DNA of 64,000 bases. It comes from Paenibacillus harenae (lineage in GTDB: Bacteria; Bacillota; Bacilli; Paenibacillales; Paenibacillaceae). This document shows, piece by piece, positions 46,587-55,893 of this stretch. The first letter of the stretch is position 1, and every line of letters starts with the position of its first letter. The translations under genes and the position numbers were made by a program. The notes below the pieces were generated by a model that was not told the origin of the DNA, did no database searches, and was given only the letters and a program-made list of their open reading frames with translations. The stretch is from positions 496,001 through 560,000 of the forward strand of contig NZ_JAUSST010000001.1 in assembly GCF_030812415.1 (NCBI RefSeq), read 5' to 3'.

Positions 46587-47018
46587 TTATTCCGTCGGCA
46601 AACCAAGCAGCTGGAACGCGCCGGCAACAATCCGATGATTGTTGTCATACCCGGATTGCTTCTGACGTCTCCACGCTTCCTTCGGCTCGAACCAATCAAC
46701 GCCGCGTATCTCCTCGACCTGCGCCTGCAGCGAGCCGCCGACCGCTTCGACCAAATAATAGTGAACCTCTTTGTCGACCGTCCCGAACTTATCATGCTCG
46801 TACTGGTATTTGATTTGATCGATCGGTGCGATAATGACGCCTTCCATTCCCGTCTCTTCTACGATCTCGCGCAGAGCGGTCTGCTCGACCGTCTCGCCCG
46901 CCTCCATCTTGCCCTTAGGCAGCGACACTTTTCCGTACCGGTCCTGAATAAGCTGAATTTGAAGCTTTCCTTCCGAAGTTCGACGATAGACGACGCCTCC
47001 AGCAGATATTTCCTTCAT
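46587..47018 (-). CDS. Nudix hydrolase
   Basis: 143 residues. Nudix box GKMEAGETVEQTALREIVEETG, with the expected Glu residues. Start 47018 has GGGGGGAG seven bases upstream; a frame to 47144 is rejected. Substrate (ADP-ribose, dinucleotide or similar) is not clear; the internal VYYLVEA region resembles YjhB/Ap4A-type enzymes. Confidence 0.85.
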   Translation of the reverse strand: MKEISAGGVVYRRTSEGKLQIQLIQDRYGKVSLPKGKMEAGETVEQTALREIVEETGMEGVIIAPIDQIKYQYEHDKFGTVDKEVHYYLVEAVGGSLQAQVEEIRGVDWFEPKEAWRRQKQSGYDNNHRIVAGAFQLLGLPTE

Positions 47019-47145
47019 CTTCGCTCCCCCCTTGCTACGTTTAATAATTAGTATATCCAGCATGAATGGCTTGCCTGCTGCTGCAAGCAATTGCTCATTA
47101 CGCGATCGAACGCGATTAGCCATAGTTGGATATAAGTGCAGCAAA

Positions 47146-47195
47146 GGATTCCTTCCTCTTTTCCATTAACAATGAAAAGAAAAGAAAAGGAATCC
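47146..47195. repeat. 50-base imperfect inverted repeat downstream of mtaB
   Basis: GGATTCCTT (47146-47154) pairs with AAGGAATCC (47187-47195), with further partial pairing of CTTTTC/AAAAG inside. Possibly the mtaB terminator, but without a clear T-run. Confidence 0.45.
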
Positions 47196-47214
47196 CTCAT
47201 AAAGCCGATTATCG

Positions 47215-48606
47215 CTAGGCCCGAATAGCCTCGGGACGCTCCAGCACGAAGCTGTGGACTTCGGACTTGTCCAGCCGAGCCTGCTCGTCGTCAAGCACTC
47301 GCACGAGTGTCGCGCGGCATTCATTAACGCCCGCTTCCGTAATCTTAACGCGGCAAAGCTTGCCGACAAGCGATTCCGGGCCTTCGAACACGACTTGAAT
47401 ATAATTGTCCGTATACCCCATAATCAATCCGGTGCCAGGCGCGCCTTTGTAATCCCGTTCAGGGATAACGTCGAGCACCTCTCCTACGAATAGCTTCGCA
47501 TATTGAAGTTGCATCCGCTCGGACAGATCAATGAGCTTATGAACGCGCTCGTTCTTTACTTCCTCGTCGACCTGCTCCTCCATCCGCGCGGCAGGCGTTC
47601 CTGTACGCTTCGAATACGGGAATACATGCATTTCCGCGAATCCAAGCTCTTCCATGAAGCGGTAGCCGCTCTCGAACATTTCCTCGGTCTCGCCAGGGAA
47701 GCCGACAATAACGTCGGTCGTGATCGCAACGCCCGGCATAGCTTCATGCAGACGCTTGATCTTCGCGGCGAATTGTTCCGTCGTATATTTGCGACGCATC
47801 CGTTTAAGCACCGAATCTTCGCCCGCTTGCAGCGGAATGTGAAGATGACGGCACATTTTGCTCGAACGGTTAAGCACGTCGATCATCGCGTCGTCGATCT
47901 GGCTAGCCTCGATCGAGCTGATCCGAATGCGCTCCAGCCCTTCAACCTTGTCCAAGTCCCACAGCAAGCTAGTGAGATTATAGTTCTCCATATCGTCGCC
48001 GTAACCGCCGGTGTGAATGCCCGTCAGAACGATTTCCTTATAGCCGGAGGCGACTAGCTGCTTTGCTTGCTCAATGACGCTATGCGCATCGCGGCTGCGC
48101 GACAAGCCGCGCGACCAAGGAATGATGCAGAACGTGCAGAAGTTGTTGCAGCCTTCTTGGATCTTTAAGAACGCGCGCGTGCGGTCGGAGAAGTCCGGCA
48201 CGTCAAGCTCTTCGAAGTCACGCGTCTTCATTATATTGCGAACGGCGTTAACCGGTTTTCGGTCGCCTTGAATCTGACCGACGAACGACATGATTTTTTC
48301 GCGGTCCTGCGTGCCGATCACAAGATCGACACCCTCAATCGCCATAATCTCCGCAGGCGACGTTTGCGCGTAGCAGCCCGTTACGGCAATAACCGCATCA
48401 GGGTTGCGGCGTACGGCACGGCGAATAATTTGGCGGCTCTTCTTGTCGCCCGTGTTCGTAACCGTGCAAGTATTAATGAGATAGACATCAGCCGTCGATT
48501 CGAAATCGACCTGCTCATAGCCTTCGTTTTTGAATAACTGCCAAATCGCTTCCGTATCGTAGAAGTTAACTTTGCAGCCTAAGGTGTAAAATGCGACCGT
48601 TGGCAT
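47215..48606 (-). CDS. mtaB: tRNA t6A37 methylthiotransferase MtaB
   Basis: 463 residues. Makes ms2t6A37 using two 4Fe-4S clusters. N-terminal MTTase Cys residues in LGCKVN and INTCTVT and CYAQ; radical SAM triad CNNFCTFC; C-terminal TRAM domain. ATG 48606 is chosen since MPTVAFYTLGC aligns with Bacillus YqeV; a GTG at 48615 overlaps the rsmE stop (GTGA). SD GGAGGAG. Confidence 0.95.
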   Translation of the reverse strand: MPTVAFYTLGCKVNFYDTEAIWQLFKNEGYEQVDFESTADVYLINTCTVTNTGDKKSRQIIRRAVRRNPDAVIAVTGCYAQTSPAEIMAIEGVDLVIGTQDREKIMSFVGQIQGDRKPVNAVRNIMKTRDFEELDVPDFSDRTRAFLKIQEGCNNFCTFCIIPWSRGLSRSRDAHSVIEQAKQLVASGYKEIVLTGIHTGGYGDDMENYNLTSLLWDLDKVEGLERIRISSIEASQIDDAMIDVLNRSSKMCRHLHIPLQAGEDSVLKRMRRKYTTEQFAAKIKRLHEAMPGVAITTDVIVGFPGETEEMFESGYRFMEELGFAEMHVFPYSKRTGTPAARMEEQVDEEVKNERVHKLIDLSERMQLQYAKLFVGEVLDVIPERDYKGAPGTGLIMGYTDNYIQVVFEGPESLVGKLCRVKITEAGVNECRATLVRVLDDEQARLDKSEVHSFVLERPEAIRA

Positions 48607-48611
48607 AGTGG

Positions 48612-49400
48612 TCACGCTCCTCCCATTTCTCCGGATTCATATAGTAAGCAGGTTAATCCGACGATTCCCGCTGTTTCCGTTCTAAGTATTCGTTTCCCGA
48701 GTCCCACCAGCACGGCTCCCGCAGACTCTGCCTCGGCAGCCTCGCGTTCGGTGAAGCCCCCCTCAGGACCGACAATAAGCAGTAGGTTAGCTGAGGATGC
48801 TTGTTCCATGGATCGTTCACTGCGCCGCTTCCACTCTTGAACCGCAGTCCGGATGCCTTTCCCGTGCGCTGCGTCGCCTTCGCGCTCATAGCAGAACAGG
48901 GCAAGGTCATAACGCTCAATGCCTTGCATCAGCTCGCGCCAGCTGCGCACTTGCTCGATATCCGGTACGCGATTGCGATGCGATTGTTCCGCCGCTTCCT
49001 TCGCAATCTTGCTCCAACGTTCGAGACGCTTCGCTTCCTTCTTGGCGTCATATTGCACAATCATCCGTTCGGACTGGAATGGCGCGAACGCATAAGCGCC
49101 GATCTCCGTTCCCTTCTGAATGACAAGCTCCATTTTATCGCCTTTCGGCAAGCTTTGTGCTATCGTAACCGACCACAGCGGTTCGCTGTCCGTTGACAGC
49201 AACTCGATAATGTCAGCCTCGACGAGCGCAGAGGAAGCTTCGGTCACTTCCGCGATCGCCGTACGAGCCTCGCCATCGCTTACGATAAACTTATCGCCCG
49301 CCTTCATGCGCATAACCCGCGCAGCATGATGCGCATCTTCGCCGGTCAATTGCACCTTCGTCTCCGTAAATTGATCTGCCGCTATAAAGTATCGTTGCAT
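48612..49400 (-). CDS. rsmE: 16S rRNA m3U1498 methyltransferase RsmE
   Basis: 262 residues. SPOUT-class enzyme: N-terminal PUA-like part (GEDAHHAARVMRMKAGD), then the knot with IVGPEGGFTEREA and LGKRILRTETAG. Overlaps the start region of mtaB. SD is weak. Confidence 0.95.
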   Translation of the reverse strand: MQRYFIAADQFTETKVQLTGEDAHHAARVMRMKAGDKFIVSDGEARTAIAEVTEASSALVEADIIELLSTDSEPLWSVTIAQSLPKGDKMELVIQKGTEIGAYAFAPFQSERMIVQYDAKKEAKRLERWSKIAKEAAEQSHRNRVPDIEQVRSWRELMQGIERYDLALFCYEREGDAAHGKGIRTAVQEWKRRSERSMEQASSANLLLIVGPEGGFTEREAAEAESAGAVLVGLGKRILRTETAGIVGLTCLLYESGEMGGA

Positions 49401-49499
49401 CGTATGTTTCTAACCATCCTTCATAATAGCATGTTTCACATCTCGAAATCCATGATAAACCGTTGCCAGCAAGGCTTCTCCACCCGTAAGCTCTATTAG

Positions 49500-50165
49500 T
49501 TAAAAGAAGAGCATGAAAAACTGGATTAAGTTTCTCGTTATCACATCGGTTAATCCTAGTATAGGGTCAAGCGTCACTCTTCGCAGTGGCGGAATGAAAA
49601 CGATGAGCAGGAAAACAAACATCCCCCATTGCACGTTCTGCTCCATTTTGAAACGGATGCGCAGCGGCATTAAATCGGTTAGAATTCTATATCCGTCCAA
49701 TGGCGGCAACGGGATTAAGTTAAATACGAATAACAAAATATTGATTGAGATCAAGTAGTTGAAGAACCGCTCTAATGCCATCTCAACGCCTCTCGAGCCT
49801 GCGTACATTAATCCGGTCTCATGCAGCACGAGCAACAATAAAACACCGAGCGCGCCAATGATCAAGTTGCTAAGCGGCCCGACGGCCGAAACGACGATGC
49901 CCATCAATCTCGGATGCTTGAACCGGCTTGCCCTTACCGGCACGGGCTTCGCCCAACCGAAACCAGCGATCAGCAATAAAATCGTGCCGATCACATCCAA
50001 GTGAACGCGCGGGTTAAGCGTAACCCTGCCTGCCAAATACGCCGTGTCGTCGCCGAACTTATAGGCGCTGTATGCATGAGCGAACTCATGCACCGTGAAC
50101 GCTATGATAAGGACGAGCGCGATGAAAGGCAAGTCCTCCAGCGGATACCACAAAAAGTTTTCCAG
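49500..50165 (-). CDS. site-2 protease-like M50 membrane peptidase (YwhC type), likely CTG start
   Basis: 221 residues. Zinc motif HEFAH in helix 1 and NLIPLPPLDGYRIL downstream, typical of the short M50 group (no PDZ). About five membrane segments. In-frame ATG is absent. The best start is CTG at 50165 (MENFLWYPLEDLPF) with AGGGAG nine bases upstream; TTG 50153 has a poorer gap. Two bases separate it from prmA, hence coupled. Confidence 0.85.
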   Translation of the reverse strand: MENFLWYPLEDLPFIALVLIIAFTVHEFAHAYSAYKFGDDTAYLAGRVTLNPRVHLDVIGTILLLIAGFGWAKPVPVRASRFKHPRLMGIVVSAVGPLSNLIIGALGVLLLLVLHETGLMYAGSRGVEMALERFFNYLISINILLFVFNLIPLPPLDGYRILTDLMPLRIRFKMEQNVQWGMFVFLLIVFIPPLRRVTLDPILGLTDVITRNLIQFFMLFF

Positions 50166-50167
50166 AT

Positions 50168-51163
50168 CTATTCACTCCCTTGCGGTTTTCTCGCAACGAA
50201 TGCAATCCAGTCCTCATCGCGTCTTTTTTCAACGATCTCGAAACCGGAACGAATCAAGCCGTCCTGTACGTCGGTTTCCTTGTTTTTCCAGATGCCCGAC
50301 GCAATATACGTACCGCCTGGTTTAAGCGCCTCGTAAACATCGTCGATGAACAACAAAATAATTTCCGCCAATATGTTAGCGACGACAAGATCGACCGGTA
50401 CAGTAACGCGCAGCGCCTGCTTGTCGTCGGCGGTCTTCGAATGGTCTTCGCGCAGGACGCCCAGAAGATCGCTCAGACGTACTTCCACCTGTTCCGACAG
50501 GTCGTTCAGCCGCACATTCTCCGTAGCGCTCGATACGGCAATCGGATCAAGGTCCAAAGCTAGCACGCTCTTCACCCCGAGACGACATGCCCCGATCGCG
50601 AGAATGCCCGAGCCTGTGCCGACATCGATCATCTCTTCGCCGCCGCGCACGACTGACTCCAGCGTCTGCAAACATAAAGCGGTAGTCGGGTGTGTTCCCG
50701 TTCCGAAAGCCATGCCAGGGTCAAGCTCGATAATCCGCTCGTCTGGACCGGCTTCATAGTCTTCCCATGTAGGCTTGATCGTAAGTTTATCCGATACGCG
50801 CAGCGGCTTAAAGTATTGCTTCCAAGCCGTCGCCCAATCCTCATCGTCCACTTCGGCGGTAGAATATTCGACTTGACCTGGATCTATATCAAACTCTCTA
50901 AGCTGCTCGACGCGCGGCTTAATCGCTTCAATCAGCTCGTCAATTTCCGTTCCTTCTGCAAAATAACCTTTAATAACGGCCATGCCTTCAGGGATATCGT
51001 TAAGCGGCAGCTCATACCATTGTCCTAGCGACGTGTCGCGCGGCTTGTTCAGCGTTCCCGATTCTTCAATGGATACGCCTCCTGCGCCCATTTCATGCAA
51101 AAAATTCGTGATCATTTCCGTCGCTTCTTCTGTTGTTGCGATCGTTAGTTCATGCCATTTCAT
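50168..51163 (-). CDS. prmA: ribosomal protein L11 methyltransferase PrmA
   Basis: 331 residues. N-terminal L11-binding part, then a SAM domain with MIDVGTGSGILAIGACRLG and DLVVANILAEIILL. Trimethylates L11. Co-transcribed with the M50 gene, rsmE and mtaB. SD TTGGAGGACGG. Confidence 0.95.
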   Translation of the reverse strand: MKWHELTIATTEEATEMITNFLHEMGAGGVSIEESGTLNKPRDTSLGQWYELPLNDIPEGMAVIKGYFAEGTEIDELIEAIKPRVEQLREFDIDPGQVEYSTAEVDDEDWATAWKQYFKPLRVSDKLTIKPTWEDYEAGPDERIIELDPGMAFGTGTHPTTALCLQTLESVVRGGEEMIDVGTGSGILAIGACRLGVKSVLALDLDPIAVSSATENVRLNDLSEQVEVRLSDLLGVLREDHSKTADDKQALRVTVPVDLVVANILAEIILLFIDDVYEALKPGGTYIASGIWKNKETDVQDGLIRSGFEIVEKRRDEDWIAFVARKPQGSE

Positions 51164-51202
51164 AGGTAACCGTCCTCCAATGCAATAAAAAACCTAACAT
51201 CT

Positions 51203-51232
51203 ATTGTACACCACGGAGGGGCTTTTGCACAA
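51203..51232 (-). promoter_or_regulatory. sigma-A promoter of the prmA operon
   Basis: TTGTGC (51232-51227), 18-base spacer, TACAAT (51208-51203), about 40 bases before prmA. Confidence 0.55.
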
Positions 51233-51256
51233 AAGAGTTATTCCGCCGCATTGAAA

Positions 51257-51285
51257 AGAGCCTCCGTCGCAAGAACGGAGGCTCT
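51257..51285 (-). terminator. intrinsic terminator after the 68-residue gene
   Basis: AGAGCCTCCGT pairs with ACGGAGGCTCT over a seven-base loop, then TTTTC on the minus strand. Confidence 0.85.
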
Positions 51286-51298
51286 ACTGTAATTAATT

Positions 51299-51505
51299 CT
51301 ATATGATCGACGTATCTACTTGTCCGCCGATCTGCTCGATGAGATGCCGCGCTTTGTCCGCAATTTCTTCATTGACGGTAGCGGTCAGCAAGCCTTGCTC
51401 GTACAAGCCGCCAACATCGACTACGCGAAGCGCCTGCAGCTTGTGCAGCGCTTCGTGTGCGGCACTCACGCCACTGAAGGTCGCCTTGATCTCGACCTGG
51501 TTCAT
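51299..51505 (-). CDS. small protein of unknown function
   Basis: 68 residues, MNQVEIKATFSGVSAAHEAL... with beta-alpha-beta alternation like a ferredoxin-like (ACT-type) fold. No known function. SD AGGAGC lies in the tail of the YfhD-family gene, one base away, so they form a unit. Confidence 0.7.
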   Translation of the reverse strand: MNQVEIKATFSGVSAAHEALHKLQALRVVDVGGLYEQGLLTATVNEEIADKARHLIEQIGGQVDTSII

Positions 51506-51506
51506 G

Positions 51507-51662
51507 TTACTGCTCCTGAGCGCGTCTGTCCGCTTCGGCCGCACGCTGAGCCGCTTGGCGATCAGCCTCGTCCGCTAGTTCTTCGGAAAACTCGACGTCC
51601 TCGACTTTGCCATCCGGCTGTGTTGCAAAGTTAATTTTCTCAAGCTGGTTCTGTTCTTCCAT
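51507..51662 (-). CDS. yfhD: YfhD family small protein
   Basis: 51 residues. VEFSEELADEADRQAAQRAAEADRRAQ matches the YfhD core (VEFSEELADxADREAxxRAxAAD). Acid/charged soluble protein of spore formers; function unknown. ATG 51662 follows AAGGAGACG. Too short for most gene finders. Upstream of the 68-residue gene with one-base gap. Confidence 0.85.
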   Translation of the reverse strand: MEEQNQLEKINFATQPDGKVEDVEFSEELADEADRQAAQRAAEADRRAQEQ

Positions 51663-52038
51663 CTGAATCGTCTCCTTCGCTTCGTGTACGAATATAACTG
51701 CACTACCTGAATAGAGTTCTCACAAATGAAGCATTCTATGCGCCTGGTCAGCCGATATGCCGACTCTTTCGTTATGGACATCAATGAAATTAACCATAAC
51801 ATAATCGGTATTCGAGTTGCGTTGCGGACTCCAGTAGGCATTATACTTAAAAAATTGACGTCTGAGGCACATCATTTGGTAATTAAGGTCTACTGTGTCC
51901 GCTGCTTCAAACGTTATTCCGTTAAGAGCCCATTAAGGTCAGTTGTGTCCGCAATAGCGTTTATCGTTTTAGGCTAGGAGAAAACGGCTGATGCCGATCT
52001 TTCAAGTTGGTGTTGGCGTGATGCATCATATCACGGCG
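51663..52038. other. gene-free stretch of about 375 bases with a 21-bp repeat pair
   Basis: I see no convincing gene here; an 83-codon open frame (51726-51977) has no ribosome binding site and unlike composition. At 51882-51902 and 51932-51952 the sequence ATTAAGGTC-3 bases-TGTGTCCGC occurs twice, 18 of 21 bases equal, 50 bases apart. Confidence 0.6.
51882..51952. repeat. two copies of a 21-bp motif (ATTAAGGTC-N3-TGTGTCCGC)
   Basis: Copies at 51882-51902 and 51932-51952. They differ only in the three central bases (TAC and AGT). The spacing is 50 bases. Confidence 0.75.
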
Positions 52039-52076
52039 AAAAAAAAAGACGTTCCGGGTTATTCACCGCGGAACGC
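52039..52076 (-). terminator. intrinsic terminator overlapping the dnaJ 3' end
   Basis: GGCGTTCCG and CGGAACGTC form a stem that begins within the last codons of dnaJ and spans the stop; it is followed by a nine-T run. Confidence 0.85.
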
Positions 52077-53186
52077 CTTCTTCATGCGCTCGAAAATCGA
52101 TTCATGATGTTCTTGATCGTTGCCCGCATCCGATGCCGGTCCGCCGAGTTGGCGAAGCAGATCCTTCTGCTCGTCGGTTAAACTCGTCGGAGTGACGACG
52201 GTTACCTTTACATGCTGATCGCCTTGACCATAGCCGCGAAGCTTAGGAACGCCTTTGCCTTTCAAGCGGAAGTACGTACCGGTCTGCGTACCGGCTGGCA
52301 CCTTCAACTTAATCTTCTCCGTAAGCGTCGGGATTTCGATTTCGTCGCCAAGCGCCGCTTGAGCGAACGTAAGCGGAACCTCGCAATAGATGTCGTCGCC
52401 TTCGCGTTCGAAAAACTCATGCGCCTTGACACGGATAACGATGTACAAATCGCCGGCAGGACCGCCGCGCAAGCCGCCTTCGCCTTCGCCGGAAAGTCTG
52501 ATTTGCGCGCCTTCGTCTACGCCCGCAGGGATGCGAACGTTGATTTTGCGTTGGCGTTTTACTTTGCCGGCGCCATGGCAAGTGCCGCATTTTTCTTTGA
52601 TAACGCGTCCAGTACCGCTGCAATTCGTACATGCGCGACGGTTGACCATACGACCGAACGGCGTATTCTGAACAACCTCTTGTTGACCGCTGCCTTTACA
52701 TATTGTACACGTTTCCGGCTTCGTGCCTGCCTTCGCGCCCGATCCATGACATGTATCGCAGGATTCGGTTCGAGGAATCGTGATTTCCGTTTCCTTGCCG
52801 AATACCGCTTCCTTGAACTCGACGGTCATCGTATATTGCAAGTCATTGCCGCGCTGCGGTGCGTTCGGGTCGCGTCTGCCGCCACCGCCGCCGCCAAAGA
52901 ACATATCGAAAATATCGCCAAAGCCGCCGAAATCGCCGTTTCCGCCGCCACCCATGCCTTGATTCGGATCAACATGACCATAACGGTCGTAAGTAGAACG
53001 TTTGCCATCGTCGCTTAAGACGTCATAAGCTTCCTTGACTTCCTTGAATTTCGTCTCCGCGTCCGCTTCCTTGTTGACATCGGGATGATATTTGCGGGCA
53101 AGCTGTCGGTATGATTTTTTAATATCGTCTGCGGAGGCATCCTTGCCAACGCCTAATACCTCATAATAATCGCGTTTATCTGCCAT
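52059..53186 (-). CDS. dnaJ: chaperone DnaJ
   Basis: 375 residues. J domain with HPD, Gly/Phe-rich stretch (about 72-106), four CxxCxGxG zinc repeats ([32 protein letters not shown]), C-terminal substrate domain. Co-chaperone of DnaK; last gene of the heat-shock operon. SD GGAGGTGAG. Confidence 0.98.
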   Translation of the reverse strand: MADKRDYYEVLGVGKDASADDIKKSYRQLARKYHPDVNKEADAETKFKEVKEAYDVLSDDGKRSTYDRYGHVDPNQGMGGGGNGDFGGFGDIFDMFFGGGGGGRRDPNAPQRGNDLQYTMTVEFKEAVFGKETEITIPRTESCDTCHGSGAKAGTKPETCTICKGSGQQEVVQNTPFGRMVNRRACTNCSGTGRVIKEKCGTCHGAGKVKRQRKINVRIPAGVDEGAQIRLSGEGEGGLRGGPAGDLYIVIRVKAHEFFEREGDDIYCEVPLTFAQAALGDEIEIPTLTEKIKLKVPAGTQTGTYFRLKGKGVPKLRGYGQGDQHVKVTVVTPTSLTDEQKDLLRQLGGPASDAGNDQEHHESIFERMKKAFRGE

Positions 53187-53259
53187 CTGTTCTCACCTCC
53201 GCTATATGCTATGATTTCTACTGCAAAATGGCCCATTGGTATGAGCATTCGCACGAAAG

Positions 53260-53294
53260 GAGGTCAAAGACAGGCTACGCCCGCCCTTGACCTC
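53260..53294. repeat. hairpin in the dnaK-dnaJ gap
   Basis: GAGGTCAA (53260-53267) and TTGACCTC (53287-53294), 8-bp stem. In the 127-base gap; might tune dnaJ relative to dnaK or be a processing site. Confidence 0.5.
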
Positions 53295-53313
53295 ACGCCC
53301 ATGCTAACGCTTA

Positions 53314-55155
53314 TTACTTCTGGTCGTCTACAACTTCGTAATCGGCATCAACGACGTTATCTTTGCCTTTCGAAGCTCCAGCTCCAGCTTCCGGCTCTCC
53401 GCCTTCAGCGCCTTGCGCAGCTTGTGCTTGCTCATAGAGCTTCACGGAAAGCTGTTGAACGATTTCAGTAAGCTCGGCAGCCGCGGCATTGATTTGCTCG
53501 ATATCGTCTGTTGCAAGCGCAGCCGTCACTTTTTCTTTCGCGACATTCGCTTTTTCGATTTCGGACGCATCCACTTTATCGCCAAGATCTTTGATTGTTT
53601 TATCGACGGAGTAAACAAGCTGGTCGGCGCTGTTCTTCGCTTCTACTAGCTCGCGGCGCTTGCGGTCTTCCTCAGCGTTCAGCTCCGCGTCCTTCATCAT
53701 TTGCTCGATCTCGGCATCGCTTAAGCCGCTCGACGATGTGATCGTAATTTTTTGGCTCTTGCCTGTTCCTTTGTCCATCGCGGATACGTTAACGATACCG
53801 TTCGCGTCGATATCGAAAGTAACTTCGATTTGCGGTACGCCGCGCGGAGCAAGAGGAATATCGTTCAGCGTGAATCGGCCAAGCGTCTTGTTGCCGTTCG
53901 CCATGGAACGCTCGCCCTGCAATACGTGAATTTCTACGCCCGGCTGATTGTCGGCATAGGTCGAGAAAATTTGCGATTTGCTTGTCGGGATCGTCGTGTT
54001 GCGGTCGATCATCTTCGTGAACACGCCGCCAGCCGTCTCGATACCAAGCGAAAGCGGAGTAACGTCTAGCAATACAACGTCCTTCACGTCGCCCGTCAAT
54101 ACGCCTGCTTGAACGGCAGCGCCGAGGGCTACGACCTCATCCGGGTTAACGCCTTTGTGAGGATCTTTGCCGATCAGCTTTTTAACTGCATCTTGAACGG
54201 CAGGAATACGCGTCGAGCCGCCTACAAGAACGACTTTGTCGATGTCGTTAGGGGACATCCCGGCATCGCTAAGCGCTTGACGAGTCGGTCCAAGCGTACG
54301 CTCTACGAGCGCTGCGGACAGCTCATCGAATTTCGCGCGAGTCAGGCTCATCTCCAAATGCTGCGGAACGCCGTCAACCATCGTGATGAACGGAAGCGAG
54401 ATCGAAGATGTCAGAACGCCGGACAATTCTTTTTTCGCTTTCTCGGCAGCGTCTTTCAGACGTTGAACGGCCGCTTTGTCTTTGGAAAGGTCGATGCCTT
54501 GTTCTTTCTTGAATTCGGCAACGAGGTGATCGATGATGACTTGGTCGAAGTCGTCACCGCCGAGCTTGTTATCGCCGCTTGTCGCTTTAACTTCGAAGAA
54601 GCCGTCGCCCAGCTCAAGAATCGATACGTCGAACGTACCCCCGCCAAGGTCGTATACAAGGATCGTTTGATCTTCTGTTTTCTCAAGGCCGTATGCAAGC
54701 GCGGCTGCCGTCGGCTCGTTGACGATACGAAGCACTTCAAGACCTGCAATCTTGCCTGCGTCTTTTGTCGCTTGACGTTGGCTGTCATTGAAGTATGCTG
54801 GAACCGTAATTACGGCTTGCGTTACCGTTTGGCCAAGGTACGCCTCCGCATCGGACTTCAGTTTTTGCAAAATAATAGCGGAAATTTCTTGCGGCGTGTA
54901 GTCTTTGCCGTCCACTTGCTCCTTATGGTTCGTGCCGATATGGCGTTTGATCGAGCTGATCGTACGATCCGGGTTCGTGATCGCTTGGCGTTTTGCCGTT
55001 TCGCCGACAATACGCTCTCCGTCTTTCTTGAAGCCGACAACGGACGGCGTAGTACGGTTGCCTTCCGGGTTCGGAATAACGACGGCTTCGCCGCCTTCCA
55101 TAACTGCTACGCAAGAGTTCGTCGTACCAAGGTCGATACCGATTACTTTACTCAT
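53314..55155 (-). CDS. dnaK: chaperone DnaK (Hsp70)
   Basis: 613 residues. ATPase domain with [18 protein letters not shown] and [12 protein letters not shown]; substrate-binding part and a Glu/Gly-rich tail. All nucleotide motifs are intact. SD AGGAGG follows the tandem 50-bp repeats. Controlled by HrcA/CIRCE via the operon promoter. Confidence 0.98.
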   Translation of the reverse strand: MSKVIGIDLGTTNSCVAVMEGGEAVVIPNPEGNRTTPSVVGFKKDGERIVGETAKRQAITNPDRTISSIKRHIGTNHKEQVDGKDYTPQEISAIILQKLKSDAEAYLGQTVTQAVITVPAYFNDSQRQATKDAGKIAGLEVLRIVNEPTAAALAYGLEKTEDQTILVYDLGGGTFDVSILELGDGFFEVKATSGDNKLGGDDFDQVIIDHLVAEFKKEQGIDLSKDKAAVQRLKDAAEKAKKELSGVLTSSISLPFITMVDGVPQHLEMSLTRAKFDELSAALVERTLGPTRQALSDAGMSPNDIDKVVLVGGSTRIPAVQDAVKKLIGKDPHKGVNPDEVVALGAAVQAGVLTGDVKDVVLLDVTPLSLGIETAGGVFTKMIDRNTTIPTSKSQIFSTYADNQPGVEIHVLQGERSMANGNKTLGRFTLNDIPLAPRGVPQIEVTFDIDANGIVNVSAMDKGTGKSQKITITSSSGLSDAEIEQMMKDAELNAEEDRKRRELVEAKNSADQLVYSVDKTIKDLGDKVDASEIEKANVAKEKVTAALATDDIEQINAAAAELTEIVQQLSVKLYEQAQAAQGAEGGEPEAGAGASKGKDNVVDADYEVVDDQK

Positions 55156-55174
55156 CGTTTATATTTCCTCCTAA

Positions 55175-55275
55175 AAAGTTTTGTGGAACGCAGTGGAACA
55201 AAACTTACTTCGTAAGCATTCGCTTAAAGTTTTGTGGAACGCAGTGGAACAAAACTTACTTCGTAAGCATTCGCT
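55175..55275. repeat. perfect 50-bp tandem duplication in the grpE-dnaK gap
   Basis: Copy 1 is 55175-55224 and copy 2 is 55226-55275, identical over 50 bases and one base apart. Each copy starts AAAGTTTTGTGGAACGC and ends ATTCGCT. Each can fold on the minus strand as AAGTTTTGT/ACAAAACTT (9 bp, 13-base loop) preceded by CTTAC/GTAAG (5 bp, loop GAA). It fills most of the 144-base gap. Confidence 0.95.
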
Positions 55276-55299
55276 CATTAAATCATCTTTGATTATGGA

Positions 55300-55854
55300 T
55301 TAGCCGCTTACTTTGACCATCGCCGGACGCAATACTTTATCTTTCAGCACGTAGCCCTTCTGCACTTCCTCGACAATAATGCCTTCTTCATGCTCATCGG
55401 ACTCTACCTGCATGATAGCCTGATGGAATTCCGGATTAAAAGGCTCGCCGACGACGTTCATCGCCTTCAGCCCTTCATTCGTAAGTGTCTGCTCCAATTG
55501 GCGGAAGATCATCTCCACGCCTTTGGCAAGCGATTCAAAATCACCGTTCGCGGAAGCTGCCGCCATGGCGCGGTCGAAGTTGTCGACCACCGGTAGCAGC
55601 TGCGTAATCAGTTTCATGGAAGCGTATTGAGCGAGCTCTTCCTTCTCCTTCATCGTACGGCGGCGGAAATTGTCGAAGTCTGCTTGCGCGCGTAAGTATC
55701 GTTGTTGTGCTTCTTCGGCTTGCTTCTCGAGCTCAGCATAACGGGAATCCGTTGCCGTATCCTGTGCTATGATCTCCTCGGCAGCTTGCCGCTGCTCTTC
55801 GGATACTTGCTCTTCTACTGCTTCCGCTGTTTCGTTATGTTGTTCGTTAGTCAC
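55300..55854 (-). CDS. grpE: nucleotide exchange factor GrpE
   Basis: 184 residues. Acidic, coiled-coil N-terminus (about 1-75) then the beta domain (FNPEFHQAIMQVESDEHEEGIIVEEVQKGY). Starts at GTG 55854 with AAGGAGGTGA. Releases ADP from DnaK. Confidence 0.96.
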   Translation of the reverse strand: MTNEQHNETAEAVEEQVSEEQRQAAEEIIAQDTATDSRYAELEKQAEEAQQRYLRAQADFDNFRRRTMKEKEELAQYASMKLITQLLPVVDNFDRAMAAASANGDFESLAKGVEMIFRQLEQTLTNEGLKAMNVVGEPFNPEFHQAIMQVESDEHEEGIIVEEVQKGYVLKDKVLRPAMVKVSG

Positions 55855-55893
55855 CTTGTCACCTCCTTAAAGAATCAAATCGTATGCATGGTC

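Noticed and set aside
51726..51977. Plus-strand frame of 83 codons in the gene-free stretch
   Set aside because: No ribosome site, odd composition, and it spans the 21-bp repeats.
54109..55215. Open frame of 368 codons opposite dnaK
   Set aside because: Long reverse frames over dnaK are common artefacts; no start signal.
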